Of a stretch of DNA of 64,000 bases, positions 31,201 through 42,434 are shown piece after piece. The stretch covers positions 322,604,297 to 322,668,296 of the forward strand of contig CM066040.1 in the NCBI GenBank assembly GCA_033557465.1. Reading direction: 5' to 3'. How positions within the stretch are numbered: the stretch's first letter is position 1; every line of letters starts with the position of its first letter. The translations under genes were made by a program, and so were the position numbers. The stretch comes from Ichthyophis bannanicus (lineage: Eukaryota > Chordata > Amphibia > Gymnophiona > Ichthyophiidae). Below the pieces are notes generated by a model. It worked only from the letters and a program-made list of their open reading frames with translations, was not told where the DNA came from and ran no database searches.

Positions 31201-31549
31201 TGTCAGAGGTCTGTTTGGTGAGAGCCCGAGTTTTCAGTTTCTATCTTCTGGTAGTAAAGAGGCATAGTATTGGTGTTTAGGTATTCCCAAGGGGGGAGGG
31301 GTGTCTGAACATCCTTCTCAGGGCCTTGGTCTAGGGGGGCAGGGTCAGTGCCTCTTCCTGTTCTCCTCGACCTGTGTATAGTACTTTAAGCTGGTTTTTA
31401 TATGGTGGTTAAAAAAAATATATATATACAAGCAGAAAGTTTGTATGGTCCTTGGGACAATGAAAATAAGTTTTGCTAATGTTTAACTTGAGCTCTCTTT
31501 GGGGTCTGCTTTGTCAATATGGTACTGGGTTTGGAGTCCGTGGGCACTG
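31201..31549. other. DIRS-A 3' non-coding region
   Basis: It lies between the internal complementary region and the right terminal repeat, as 50670-51010 does in DIRS-B. It contains a purine tract with TATATATA and no coding signal. Confidence 0.5.
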
Positions 31550-31625
31550 CCCTTAAGGGGTGACATCACAAACCTGTCATGCTCAGTCTCCAGCTGCTGT
31601 TGGGGGAGACTGGACTGGAGGGACT
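31550..31625 (+). repeat. DIRS-A right terminal repeat
   Basis: CATGCTCAGTCTCCAGCTGC followed by GACTGGACTGGAGGGA matches the DIRS-B right terminus at 51013-51107 with small indels. Confidence 0.75.
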
Positions 31626-32040
31626 TGTTGCAAGCAAGGTAATACTGTGCGGCTTTTAACCACAATCTCTCTGCCTAAAAGCTCTTAAAGGGATTTTCAT
31701 TTGTAAAAACAAATTCTTTTTTATTTATTGCAAAGGGGGAAATTTTGTGGTATTGGGCAAATCTCTGACAGAGTCCATTGTTTTTTGTTCCAGCTACCCA
31801 TTCACAGCTAGCTCTTTGAAGCCACTGAAATCAGGTGTTAGATCCCTCCCTATTCACCCCATGTGAGCATTCTTGCTTTATAGGGCAACTCCCCAATTAG
31901 CTACACACAGGAACTTAGAACAGCACTATTAGAACACACTTAAAAGAGGTTAACTGCTTTATCTTTTAAAGGACAGCTGAGGAACAGGCAGGAACGTTTA
32001 CTTCAACAGGTACGAAAGCTCCAACTGAACAATAGCTGGG
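31626..32040 (+). other. Unassigned, possibly CR1 5' UTR
   Basis: No recognisable coding or repeat feature. It directly precedes CR1 ORF1 and may be its 5' untranslated region. Confidence 0.3.
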
Positions 32041-32049
32041 AAAAATTGT

Positions 32050-32960
32050 ATTGCCAAAGCAGTTGCCCTCATTACAGCTTCTGCCTCTGTCCAATGCCAG
32101 TTGAAGGACAGGTTCCATGTGCAGGATGCCTGCATGCTGAAGCTCTCCAAAAACAAATGGAGGAGCTAAGAGATGAGGTGGTGAGACTGAGAAGCATTTG
32201 AGACAGTGAGAAGTACATTGATGTGCTGCTTCTTGAAATATCCAAGCTCTCTAACAGAGGTGAAGATGGGAGCATACCGAATGAAGAAAGTTGGACACAA
32301 GTCAGCAGGGCCTTCAGAATCACCGATCCAACTCCTCCAGTCCTTGAATTGAAGAACCATTATGCAGCCCTGAAAATGGAGGAGGTGAAAGCATCTCAGG
32401 AAAGGGAAGAACCAGAGCTTGAGTACCTCAAAGTTGCAGAATCAATGACCACAAGGAAGAAAAGAGTAGTGGTGGTTGGTGACTCTCTTTTGAGGGGTAC
32501 TGAGGTGTCCATCTGTCGACCAGACTTGATGTCCAGAGAGGTACGCTGTCTGCAAGGTGCTAAAATCTGAGATGCTACGGAGAATTTGCCGAGACTCATC
32601 AAGCTTACTGACTATTACCCAAAGTTGCTCATCCATGTTGGCACAAATGATACTGCCAAGTATCCCTCTGAGCATATCAAAAGTGACTTCATTGCTCTGA
32701 GAAAGAGGGTGAAGCAGATATGTGCGCAGATGGTGTTCTCTTCAATCCTACCTGTTGAGGGAAAAGGCCAAGGCAAAGAAGCTTGCATCTTGGAGATAAA
32801 TGCATGGCTGTGTGGATGGTGTCATTGAGAGCATTTTGGTTTCCTGGACTATGAGATGATGTTCTAAGGGCTGCAGAACAGAGATGGTGTCCATCTATCC
32901 AAGAAGTGTCAACGTGTCTTCAGTAGCAGACTGGCTAACCTACTGAAGAGGGAGTTAAAC
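32050..32960 (+). pseudogene. CR1 ORF1, SGNH-type esterase remnant
   Basis: Frame 32223-32570 contains 'KRVVVVGDSLLRGTE', the GDS block of SGNH hydrolases; frame 32586-32828 has 'LLIHVGTNDTAKYP', the G-x-N-D block; and near 32885 'DGVHLSKK' supplies the D-x-x-H block. An upstream coiled segment 'QKQMEELRDEVVRL' with Cys pairs precedes them. Stops at about 32201, 32568 and 32826 break it. CR1 ORF1 proteins carry this esterase fold, thought to help membrane or RNP interactions. Confidence 0.85.
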
Positions 32961-33059
32961 TAGATTCATTGGGGATGGGTGAAGAAAGCCCCCAGGTAAG
33001 TGAAACATTAAATACCTTTATAGAAATGAATAAAAGATGAAACATCTGGAAAGCAGTGT

Positions 33060-33775
33060 GTATAAATGCCTGTAGAATGGGGAAATAAGATCCCAGATGT
33101 TGAGGCTTTAATAGAAGAGGCTGACTTGGATTTAGTGGTGGTTACAGAGACATGATTCACAGACAACCATGACTGAGATGTAATTATACCAGGCTATAAT
33201 TTATTCAGGAAGGACAGGGTAGGAAAAAGGGGAGGAGGAGTGGCATACATGTAAAAAATCTTACAGCTGTAGAATTACAGGGATTAAAAGGGAGAGAGGA
33301 GGCACTGGGGGTTAAACTAGAAAGAGGGAAAGAGAAATCCATTTGCATTGGCATGAAATACAGACCCGCCCGCCCCCCCCCCCCCCTCACAGGGAGGAGA
33401 AGTGGACGGACATTTAATAGAAGGCATACGCTGCATTGCTAGGAAAGGGGAAGTACTACTGATAGGAGATTTCAATATGCCAGAGGTTGATTGGCACATC
33501 CCTGCTGTGGTGTCATCTAGAAGTAAGGAAATCCTGGATTCTCTACAGGGAGAACTATTCAGACAACTGGTAACAGAACCCACATGTGAAGGGGCCATAC
33601 TGGACTTGGTGCTTACCAATGGTGAAAGTGTTTCTGATGTTACAGTGGGAGATCATCTTGCATCCAGTGATCACCAGATAGTATGGTTCAGCATTAGGAC
33701 TAGGGCTGATAAAATCCATTCAAAAGCGAGGGTCTTAGACTTTAGGAAAACTAACTCTGCCAAGATGGGACAATA
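33060..33775 (+). pseudogene. CR1 ORF2 endonuclease domain
   Basis: An apurinic-type endonuclease: 'LLIGDFNMPEVDWHIP' (the GDFN motif) at about 33455-33500, then 'DLVLTNGESVSDVTVGDHLA' and 'SSDHQIVWFSI', holding the SDH catalytic end. Upstream text near 33110-33190 ('DLVVVTET') is the first acidic motif. The frame 33402-33776 is open, while the N-terminal part is broken and contains a C-run at about 33368-33386. Confidence 0.88.
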
Positions 33776-33896
33776 GCTCAAGGAGTCATTAGCGGGATGG
33801 GAACAGCTGAGGATGTAGAAAAACAGTGGGCAAAAATGAAAGGGGATATTTTAAGGGCAACCAACCTTTTTGTTAGAAAGGTAAATAAAGGTAAAA

Positions 33897-34046
33897 GGAC
33901 ATAAGAACATAAGACATGCCATACTGGGTCAGACCGAGGTCCATCAAGCCCAGTATCCTGTATCCAACAGTGGCCAATCTAGGTCATGTGTACCTAGCAA
34001 TATCCCCAAAAGACACAGGTTCCTCAATGCTTGTACTGGGTCAAGG
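33897..34046 (-). mobile_element. CR1 3' tail inserted in CR1
   Basis: (ACATAAGA)n followed by TGCCATACTGGGTCAGACC. This is the antisense tail of a different CR1 subfamily, truncated to about 150 bases, between the endonuclease and RT domains. Confidence 0.8.
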
Positions 34047-34193
34047 AAAAGGAGGCTGCTATGGTTCTCAAAAGCTCTGAGAAGATGAAGAAAAAGAGGG
34101 AGGCCTTCATGAAATACAAGAAATCACAGAGATGAAAACAGGCATCTATATTTGGAAATACAAGAAAAGTAGTCAGTAAACCAAAGATACAAG

Positions 34194-35943
34194 ATGAAGA
34201 AGAAATTTTTCAGGTATGTTAGCGAGAGGAGGAAGGGCAAAAGTAGTATTGTCAGACTCAAGAGTGCAGGGGGGGAATATGTAGAAGCTGATGAGGATAA
34301 AGCGCAATTGCTTAACAAATATTTATTTTCTTTGTTCACAGATGAAGGGCCAGGAGCAGGACCTCAGAAAACACCCACAAATAGGAACAGAAGTGACGGG
34401 GATCTCAAATGATTTTCTGAAAACTTTGGAACTAGCTAAACTAAAAGTACACAAAGCGATGGGACTGGATGGGATACATCTGAGAATACTGAAGGGGACA
34501 TTCTAATGGCTCCACTGTCTGACCTTTTCAATGCCTCTTTGGAGTCGGGAGTGGTGCCAGTGGACTGGAGAAAGGCTCATCTAGTCCCTTTACACAAGTG
34601 GATGTGGTTGAAAACTACAGGCCGGTTAGTTTAACCTCTGTGGTGCTGCTGCTGAAAGAGAGAATAGTGATGTTTCTGGAGTCCAATGGATTGTAGGATC
34701 CAGGGCAGCATGGGTTTAAAGAGGCAGATCTTGTCAGACAAAGCTGATTGATTTAGACTGGGTGACCAGGGAGCTGGACCGAGGGAGAACCCTAGATGTG
34801 TTATACTTAAATTTCAGTACATTCTTTGACACCGTTCCACACAGGTGACTTATAAACAAACTGAGCAGCCTAGGGATGGAACCTAAAGTTACTGATTGGG
34901 TTAGAAATTGAATGAGTGAGAGACGCCAAAGGGTAAATGGAACTCACAATGAGGAGAAGGAAGTTACCAGTGGTGTGCCACAGGGATCTGTTCTTGGTCC
35001 GATTCTTTTTAACATCTTTGTTAGCGATATTGTGGAAGGGCTGTCAGGTAAAGTTTGCCTCTTTGCAGATGATACCAAAATTTGCAATAGAGTAGACACC
35101 CAGGAAGGAGTAGATAACATGAGGAGGGATTTAGTTAGGCTTGAAGACTGGTCTAGAATTTGGCAGCTGAGATTTAATGCTAAAAAATGCAGGGTCATGC
35201 ATTTGGGCTGCAAAAATCCAAAGGAGCGGTATAGTATAGGGGTGAAGTACTTCTGTTCACAAAAGAAGAGCGAGACCTGGGCATGATTGTGTCTGATGAT
35301 CTTAAATTAGCTAAACAGGTAGAAAAGGTGACAGCAAAAGCTAGGAGGATGCTTGGGTGCATAGGGAATGGCCAGCAGAAAAAAGGAGGTAATAGTTCCT
35401 CTGTATAAGTTTTTGGTGTGTCCTCATTTGGAGTATTGTGTGCAATTCTGAAGACCACACCTTCAAAAGGATATAAACAGGTAGGAGTCAGTACAGAGGG
35501 TGGCTACTAAAATGGTTAGTGGTCTTTGTTCTAAAGTATATGAGGACAGACTTCCTAATATGTATACTTTAGAGGAAAGATGAGATAGAGGAGATATGAT
35601 AGAGAAGTTTAAATATCTCTGTGGCATAAATGTACATGAGGAGAGCCTCTTTCAATTGAAAGCAATCTGTGCTACGAGAGGACATAGGATGAGGGTAAAA
35701 GGGGCTAGACTCAGGAGTAATATGCAGAAATATTTCTTTACAGAAAGAGTGGTAGATGCATGGAATAGTCTCCCAGTGAAGGTGTTAGAAATGAGGATAG
35801 TATCTGACTTCAAAAAAAGCATGGGACAAACACAGAGGATCTCTAAAGGAAAAGAGGGGACTATTGTAGTAGTTGATATGGAGGGGCAGATTAGATAGGC
35901 CATGTGGTCTTTTTCTGCCGTCATGTTTCTATGTTTCTAATTA
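34194..35943 (+). pseudogene. CR1 ORF2 RT and C-terminus
   Basis: Frames 34194-34412, 34291-34506 and 34912-35286 give '[16 protein letters not shown]' and 'KVCLFADDTKICN', which holds the RT catalytic FADD. The 35596-35898 frame holds the C-terminal 'KYFFTERVVDAWNSLP' block. Stops separate them. Confidence 0.88.
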
Positions 35944-36014
35944 GCAGGTAAGATCTAATTACACCATGTATAGACCAATATTCAAAAGGGTTTATCCAGT
36001 TAGCAGGACCTGCT

Positions 36015-36149
36015 ATTCGGCAGTACTGTCCAGTTAGTGCTCCTGAATATCCCTCTCAGAAGGGTTTATCCAGTTAGCAGGACCTGCTAACTGGATAAAC
36101 CCTTCTGAGAGGGATATTCAGGAGCACTAACTGGACAGTACTGCCGAAT
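36015..36149. repeat. Perfect 135-bp palindrome
   Basis: The arms 36015-36081 and 36083-36149 are each 67 bases and are exact reverse complements around a single central A at 36082. Such a structure can extrude as a cruciform. Confidence 0.95.
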
Positions 36150-36261
36150 ATCCCCTCTGACTGCTGCAGCAATCTCTGGATAGTGCTGGGTCAGGCTGTG
36201 GGTGAGGGAAGACCAGTCCCAGCAACCGGTTAGTGGCAATTTTCAGTCTGCTAACCCGATT

Positions 36262-36709
36262 TGACTTTTTCAAGCCATGGTATTTTCAATAACGTCATAT
36301 GGATTCAAAAGTTGGACAGTGAAAAAGATAGACAGGAAGAAAGTCGATGCCTGTGAATTATGGTGCTGGCGACGAATACTGTGTATACCATGGACTGCCC
36401 GAAGAACAACCAGTCAGTACTCGAGGAGATCAAACCTAAGCTTTCTTTAGAAGCTCAGATAAGACTTCGACTTTCATACTTTGGACATATGTGAAGAGAG
36501 AGATCATTAGAGAAAGACATCATGCTTGGCAAGGTAGAAGGTGAACGCAAAAGAGGAAGGCCAGCATTGAGATGAATCAATACAATAACAGCAGCTATGG
36601 GTGCCACTGTCAACAATGAGCCGCCTGACTGAAGACTGAACACAGTTTAGAATAGCTATTCAGAGGGTCGCCATGAGTCGACATGGACTCGACGGCACTT
36701 AACAACAAC
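36262..36709 (+). mobile_element. RTE/BovB-like LINE 3' fragment with TSD
   Basis: It is flanked by AACCCGATT at 36253-36261 and 36710-36718. The coding text is the RTE C-terminus: 'ACELWCWRRILCIPWTARRT', then 'KRGRPALR' and 'MSRHGLDGT', and it ends in (AAC)n. It is 5' truncated and carries stops. Confidence 0.88.
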
Positions 36710-36953
36710 AACCCGATTAGTACTTGCATAAAGTTAGGACAGGTCCATGGCTTCCCTGATTTTATGTGGATTTGTTATCTGATTAATAGCTGAATAATGC
36801 TGCTACCCAACTAGCAAATATGGTTGGTGATAAAACCAGATATTCAGTGCCAGATGTTGGATAGGCTCCATCCCTGAATATCCAGTTTCCATTTCAGTCA
36901 CAGCAGCCAGGCACTTTTAAAACACTGATTGCCATCGCTGAACATTGACCCGA

Positions 36954-37189
36954 TGACAAATATCACAAAAAGTGGAGATCAAGAGAAGCAAGCGCAGTTC
37001 CTCCCACAAATAGTCCTCCAAACCCTAGGTCCAGACATGAAGTTACCCAAGGGTTATGCATGACTTGAAGCAGGTATAAATGCTGCCAAGGAAATTTTCT
37101 AAGATACATATATATATAGATATTGCCATTTTACAATACGGAATACATGTACACTTCAAAGGATTGCCAAAACAACACCCAGAATATGG
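36954..37189. other. Unassigned
   Basis: No recognisable feature apart from a short (TA)n. Confidence 0.3.
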
Positions 37190-38930
37190 CTTCTTTTTTT
37201 TTTTTAATTTTATTTATGCAGTTTTCAACATAACATTATTCAAGCAACATCAGAATGATCCCAGAATAACATAATGGAAGGAAAATACATAAAGGAGTTA
37301 AACGCAAATAATTTTTATGTCCACAACTAGGAACAAAATAGATAAAACTATATTATATAAGAAAAAACAAAAACAAAGATGCAGACAAAAGAGAAGCAGC
37401 CACAGCCGGCTGGGGACTTAACAGCTTCACCATCTCTTCCTTAGAACAGAAAAACTCTTAAGGGGCCTGTCTGCTAAAGGTTAATGCGCATTAATAAAGT
37501 TAACGTGAGTTAAGTGCCACTGCACCTATAGAAATAAAACGGTGCTGGCACTTAACGTGTGTTAACTTTATTAATGTGCATTAAATCTCTTTAGTAGACA
37601 TGCCCCCAAGAGTTGTTTAGGTTCAAAAAAGATATACTGCTTATCTGAAAAAACAGCAAAACATCTGGAAGAAAATTTAAGGAAAAAATTAGCCCCAAGG
37701 GAAAGGAACATAGGCTGCAAGGCCAAGACGTCCCTTCTCCTTTTCTGGGTATCCTTAGAAAAGTCAGGAAAAACTCGCACTTTTGAGCCCAAAAACTCTC
37801 CATTGATATTCCTATAGAACAAACACAATATAATACCGCGATCTGACTCCAGAGCAAATGTCACAATCAGGGTGGTTCGTTCAGTAATGATTTCCAGCGA
37901 ACTCTCCAGGAACTCAATCAAATCCAAGTCCCCACTCCAGGGTGGTCCCCACTCCAAGGGTGGTCACGAAGAAGCACTCAATAATATATACTGTGCTGTC
38001 AAAATGGGGGGCAAATTATCTGCTGGAATCTTTAAAATCACCAGAACATGCTTCCTTGCCATCTCTATCGGAGAAAGTGAGGGAGATTTGGAGACGTTTA
38101 AAAGTCTCAAGTTATTATGCCAGGCTACATTCTACGAATGCTGCAGTTTCTTGACTAAGATGCTTTTGTCTTTAGAGTGCATTGTACATAATGCCTGTAA
38201 TTCTCCCACTTGATTTTCCAACTTAACAATTCTCCCAGCCTGTGATTGTTGCTCACGGGAGACCTCGGCAAACAAAGATTTAACAAAGGTCAAACCATCT
38301 CTTATAGTCCCCACACAGACAGCCAAGGAATGATTTAACGCTGCAATAGCCTCCCATAGCATATCCATTGTAATGACTGAAGGTTTTTCAATCCTGCTGC
38401 ATTTCAGACTACTCCAGCTCCTTTCCAAAAGGGCTATTTGGGGTGTCTTGTCACTGGGAATGGATGTCGAAGGAGAAGCCACACTCTCCTGGGCTTCCCC
38501 TACCCAGCCAGCGATCGAGGTGCCCTCTTCACGCCCATTCGTCAGTGTACTGACTGCTATACTGGGAGGGAGCACACTTACAGCCGCTGAAACACTTCTG
38601 CGACACGGAGGAGTTCGGCATTGATTGGGGCTCAGACAAATCCCACAGCTGCTCAGATCAAGACCCAAGTTGAATGTTAGTTGCTGAAGCCACTGCCTCT
38701 TTTCCCATGGAGCAGAGACCACAGTCCTCTAGTGTGGTTTGCCCTATCGTGCCATATTTCTCAGAGCCTGAGGGTAGCTCTTGTGCTTTGGCTTGCATGA
38801 GGGCATCCCCAGGTAAAAAGAAGGGGTCACCGACATAACAGAATGCCGAAAGGAAAGAGCGCAGCTCACCAGAATTGTCTCAGATGCCATCGTCCCCAGA
38901 ATATCCCTCCTTCATATTTCCGCTTACTGT
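37190..38930 (-). mobile_element. L1-like LINE ORF1 region (antisense)
   Basis: A T-rich start at 37190 (an A-tail on the minus strand) precedes an ORF1-like region. Frame 38132-38722 (196 codons) has a coiled-coil segment with heptad-like spacing ('GRIVKLENQVGELQAL'). Frame 37571-37957 carries the ORF1 C-terminal signature 'VFPDFSKDTQKRRRDVLALQ' and 'YIFFEPKQL'. No RT ORF is attached. A MITE lies at 37462-37606. Confidence 0.75.
37462..37606. mobile_element. 145-bp Harbinger-like MITE, copy 3
   Basis: The ends GGGGCCTGTCTGCTAAAG and CTTTAGTAGACATGCCCC are inverted with two mismatches, and most of the interior is also inverted around 37535. The flanks are TAA and CAA. The ends resemble the GGGGCTTGTTTACAAAG MITEs at 5869 and 16548. 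Confidence 0.82.
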
Positions 38931-39420
38931 CACATATTCATAAAAGTGTGTATGAATATTTGCAGATGTAAACCTGCTTATACTTTCTGAAGTATACTCA
39001 ATACATTAACTCTTACATGACTTGCAGCTTGTCATGCTGTGAGGGCTTGTGTGCATCAGTGATGCTGAGAACTATGCTGTCGGTAGCTTTATTTATTTAT
39101 TTTATTGTTTTTATATACCACTCAACTACTTGCAGGGTCCCCCAATATTTACAGGTCTCAGCTGAGGTTCCAGACTAAGACAAACCATCTATCTGGGCAG
39201 CAGCAGTATGGGATGGCGTTGGCAGTGGAGGATCACATTTCTGTTACAATTTATTTAAAATGATTTATATTCTGCATTATATCACTAGGTGGATTACAAT
39301 TTTAAAAAATGGCAATAACACTAGCATTACCTGTGTGGAAGATAGACCTGGCAATCTACTTCAGTATCTTGCAATGAAAATCCAATGAATAGCCCAAACA
39401 AAACAAATTGTGGTATAGTG
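38931..39420 (-). mobile_element. Unassigned with two L2-like tail remnants
   Basis: 39085-39165 has (ATTT)n then 'TTTATATACCACTCAACTAC'; 39245-39305 has a weaker 'TTATATTCTGCATTATATCA' tail. Nothing else is recognised. Confidence 0.5.
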
Positions 39421-39439
39421 CTGGAAAGCACTCAGCAGG

Positions 39440-39560
39440 TTACTGGGGAAGAGCTGAAGATACTTCAGACTGGAAAAGAGACGGCTGAGAGGAGATATGA
39501 TAGAGGTCTATAAATTAATGAATGGAGTGGAACGGGTAAACGTAGATTGGTTGTTTACTG
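39440..39560 (+). mobile_element. CR1 C-terminal fragment
   Basis: GGAGATATGATAGAGGTCTA and the 'NGVERVNV' segment match 22436-22505. It is truncated at both ends and adjoins the next CR1. Confidence 0.75.
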
Positions 39561-41576
39561 TGGATTGCGTTGGAAAGAGGAGATGGTATTATCATCCACA
39601 CTGTTGTAATCTGCAGGCCTCCAACTCAAAATGAGGAAATGGACAGACTTGGTCATTGATATTGCAAAGGTAGTTATGAAGGGGGAAGTGATCATATTGG
39701 GTGATTTTAACTTACTGGGTGTGGACTGGAGTATTCCTTCTGCACATCTGGAAAGAATTAAAAAGATTGTAGATGTCTTCCAAGTAGCATTGCTCAGACA
39801 ACTGGTGATAAAATCGACCATGGAAAATTCGATGCTGGATTTAGTACTCACCAATGGAGATAGCATGTCGAATGTCTGGGTGTGAACCCACTTGAGCAGC
39901 AGTGATCATCACACAGTATGCTATGAGGTAAAAGCCAAGGCAGATTCCAATCACATCAAACTCAAAGTCCTAGACTTCAAAAACGCCGACTTCAGTAAAA
40001 TGGGAAAGTACCTGAAGTTGGCAAGATGGGAGTAGTTAAGGGACGTGGAAATACAGTGGGCTAAACTTAAAGAGGCAATAAAATAGGCAATGGATATATA
40101 TGTAAGGAAAGTAAATAAAAACAAGAGGAAAAGGAAACCTATATAGTTCACCAAATAAGTGGCTGCACAAATAAAGGCAAAAAAACTTAGCTTTCACAAA
40201 ATTTAAAACATCACAAAAAAGAGGAACACAGAAAAGAATACAGGATAAAGCGAAAAGAGACAAAGAGAAATAAGGATAGCAAAAGAAAAGGTGGAAGAAA
40301 TAATGGCTAAAGATAGAAACAGAAAAATGATGACAGAAAGACCACATGGCCTATCTAGTCTGTCCTTCCTCCTTGGAGACAAAACATTTTCAGGTATATT
40401 CAGAAGCGGAAGATCAGAGGTGCAATTGCAAGACTCAAAAATGCCGAGGACGGATTTGTGGAAAGTGACATTGAAAAAGTGAGAATGCTAAACAAATATG
40501 TCCTTATTTACTAAAAAATGCCTGAGAAGGACCATGTATAAATGGCAATTATACAAATGTGAATGGAGTAGATATCACACCATTCACAGAAGATGATGTT
40601 TTTGAACAGCTTGAAAACTGAAAGTGGACAAGGTCATGGGACAGAATGAGATATATCCCAGGATACTGAAGGAGCTCGGAGAGGTTCTGGCAGGGCCTTT
40701 ATAGGATGTTTTTAATAGATCCTTGGAGACAAGAGAGGTTCCACAGGACTGGAGAAGGGCTTTGGTACCTATTCACAAAGCAAAGAGGTGATAAACTATA
40801 GGCTGGTAAGCCTTACCTTGGTGGAAGGAAAAGTAATGAAAATGAAGGGGCTCCTGAAAGAGAGAATAGTGGACTTCTACAAACCAATAGGTTGCATGAT
40901 CCTAGGCAACATGGTTTTACCAAAGAACGATCATGCCAAACAAATTTGATAGAGTTCTTTGACTGGGTGACCAGAGAACTAGATCCTAGGGCATGTGATG
41001 TATGTGATCTACCTAAATTTCAGCAAATTGGTTGACTGACAGACAACAAAAGGTACTGGTAAATGGAACTGAATCGGAAGAAAGGAAGGTGAGTAGTGTT
41101 GTACCCCAGGGATCAGTCTGTTCATTGTATTTGTGAGTGATACTGCTAAAGGATTGAAGGGAAAAGTCTGTCTTTTTGCAGATGACATGAAAATTTGCAA
41201 CAAAGTGACTCCTCTGAGGAAGTGTACAACATGAGGAAAGATCTACAAAAGCTGAAAGAATGGTCTAATGCTTGGCAGTTAAGATTTAATGTGAAAAAGT
41301 GCAGTGTCATACACTTGGGATGCAGAAATCCAAGGGAATTGTATGCTATAGGGGCAAGAGGTCAGTGTGCATGGACCAGGAGAACCTTGGAGTGATTATT
41401 TCTGATGATCTCAAGGTGGCGAAACAATGTGACAAGGTGGTGGCCAAAGCCAGAAGGATGCTGGGTTGCATACAGAGAGGAATAACCAACAGAAAAGAGG
41501 AGGTATTAATGCCCCTGTACCTAGTCGTTGGTGAGGACTGACTTGGAATAGTGTGTTCAGTTTTGGAGACTATGGT

Positions 41577-42174
41577 CCCGATTCTAAGGCGCGATTTGCA
41601 GGACTACATGTCCTAGCGAGACATGCAGCCCCACAAGCTGTCCTACTCCTATTCCTCTCCAACTTTCCCTGCGTGTCTAGAGCTGCAGGACAGGGAGAGC
41701 CAGCAGGGGGCGAGAGTGATGAAGTCTGGGCATAGCGGTGGTGGGCTGAGGCAACAGGATGTACAGGGTCAATTCAATTTATGGCCCTGTACGTCCTGCG
41801 GGGTCAGGGGGAACATGCTACTTATTCCATCTCAAAGGTGGAATAAGCAACACAAACCTTGCAATTGGAGCTGGAACCACCCCCACCCCCCGGGGCCAGG
41901 GCCGGATGCCGGAAGGTCCCTGCTGCCAGATCCAGGACCCGGCTGCCCAGCCACAGGTCGGGCAGCGGGGTTGAAGAGGGTCGGTGCCGCGGGAGCCAGG
42001 GGTGCCTATGGGGAGAACATCCCCGCAGGCATGCAGGGGCATGCTGGGCCATCCTTGGACCCAATTCTGTATGCTGCGGGAATGTCTTGCTCCCGTGGTA
42101 CAGAATCGGGTCCTAATGGGTCCATCCTGCTTGGGGCCATCCAGACGGCCTGGACGTGCCGCTGATAGAATCGG
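41577..42174. mobile_element. GC-rich MITE with CCCGATTCTA ends
   Basis: It begins CCCGATTCTA and ends TAGAATCGGG, an exact 10-base inverted pair. It interrupts CR1 between 'TTGGAGAC' and 'CACATCTC'. The interior is much more GC-rich than the flanks, and the open frames in it on both strands are products of GC content. The superfamily is not clear. Confidence 0.75.
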
Positions 42175-42339
42175 GCTCCACATCTCTCAAAGGATATAAA
42201 AAGGCTTGAAACAATTCAGAGGAAGGCGACCAAAATGATTTGGAGCCTGTGCCAGAAGACATTTGAGAAGAGACTTGAAGACCTAAATATGTATACCCTA
42301 GAGGACAAGGGAGATGATACAGATGTTCCTTATCGTCCC

Positions 42340-42434
42340 TCCAGTCCAGTTCCGCACCTCTGGGTAGTGCACCTCTTCCAGCAGCTTGGAGACTGAGCAT
42401 GTCATCTTTTGATGACACCCATGTACTTATGCAG
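42340..42434 (+). repeat. DIRS-B left inverted repeat
   Basis: TCCAGTCCAG to GCAG. It is the reverse complement of 51013-51107 with a few mismatches over 95 bases. Confidence 0.92.

Larger units (their letters stand above)
18215..31625 (+). mobile_element. DIRS-A: DIRS element split by nested insertions
   Basis: Five blocks in DIRS order, each collinear with DIRS-B at 42340-51107: gag 18215-18428, gag 21430-21561, RT and RNase H 22876-23558, RNase H end and tyrosine recombinase 26525-27556, recombinase end and right terminus 30690-31625. Between them lie an L2 carrying a CR1, a CR1, a Penelope, and an L2 carrying another L2. The RT N-terminus is missing and a CR1 sits in its place. No left terminal repeat was found. 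Confidence 0.88.
32041..35943 (+). mobile_element. Near full-length CR1 LINE (decayed)
   Basis: The parts are in CR1 order: ORF1 with an esterase-like domain (32050-32960), ORF2 endonuclease (33060-33775), RT (34200-35290), C-terminal region (35300-35900) and a 3' end with 'TTTTTCTGCCGTCATG' and TTTCTATG-type octamers to 35943. Many stops and frameshifts are present. A CR1 tail is inserted at 33897-34046. This is the only copy here with most of both ORFs. Confidence 0.92.
35970..36953. mobile_element. Foldback MITE, split by an RTE insertion
   Basis: The left end GACCAATATTCA and right end TGAACATTGACC form imperfect terminal inverted repeats. Repeated 'TATCCAGTTAGCAGG' and 'GAATATCC' motifs run through it. 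It contains the perfect palindrome at 36015-36149 and is interrupted at 36262-36709. It belongs with the elements at 51793 and 54310, which share the ATATTCA ends. Confidence 0.6.

Noticed and set aside
33367..33386. C-run as a regulatory G-quadruplex
   Set aside because: It is a single long homopolymer in a decayed CR1; no array of separated G-tracts is seen.
38373..38624. Plus-strand 83-codon frame
   Set aside because: It is the antisense shadow of the L1-like ORF1 coiled-coil frame.
41623..42183. Overlapping open frames on both strands (up to 180 codons)
   Set aside because: They lie inside a GC-rich MITE bounded by inverted repeats. Few stop codons are expected by composition, and no domain is visible.
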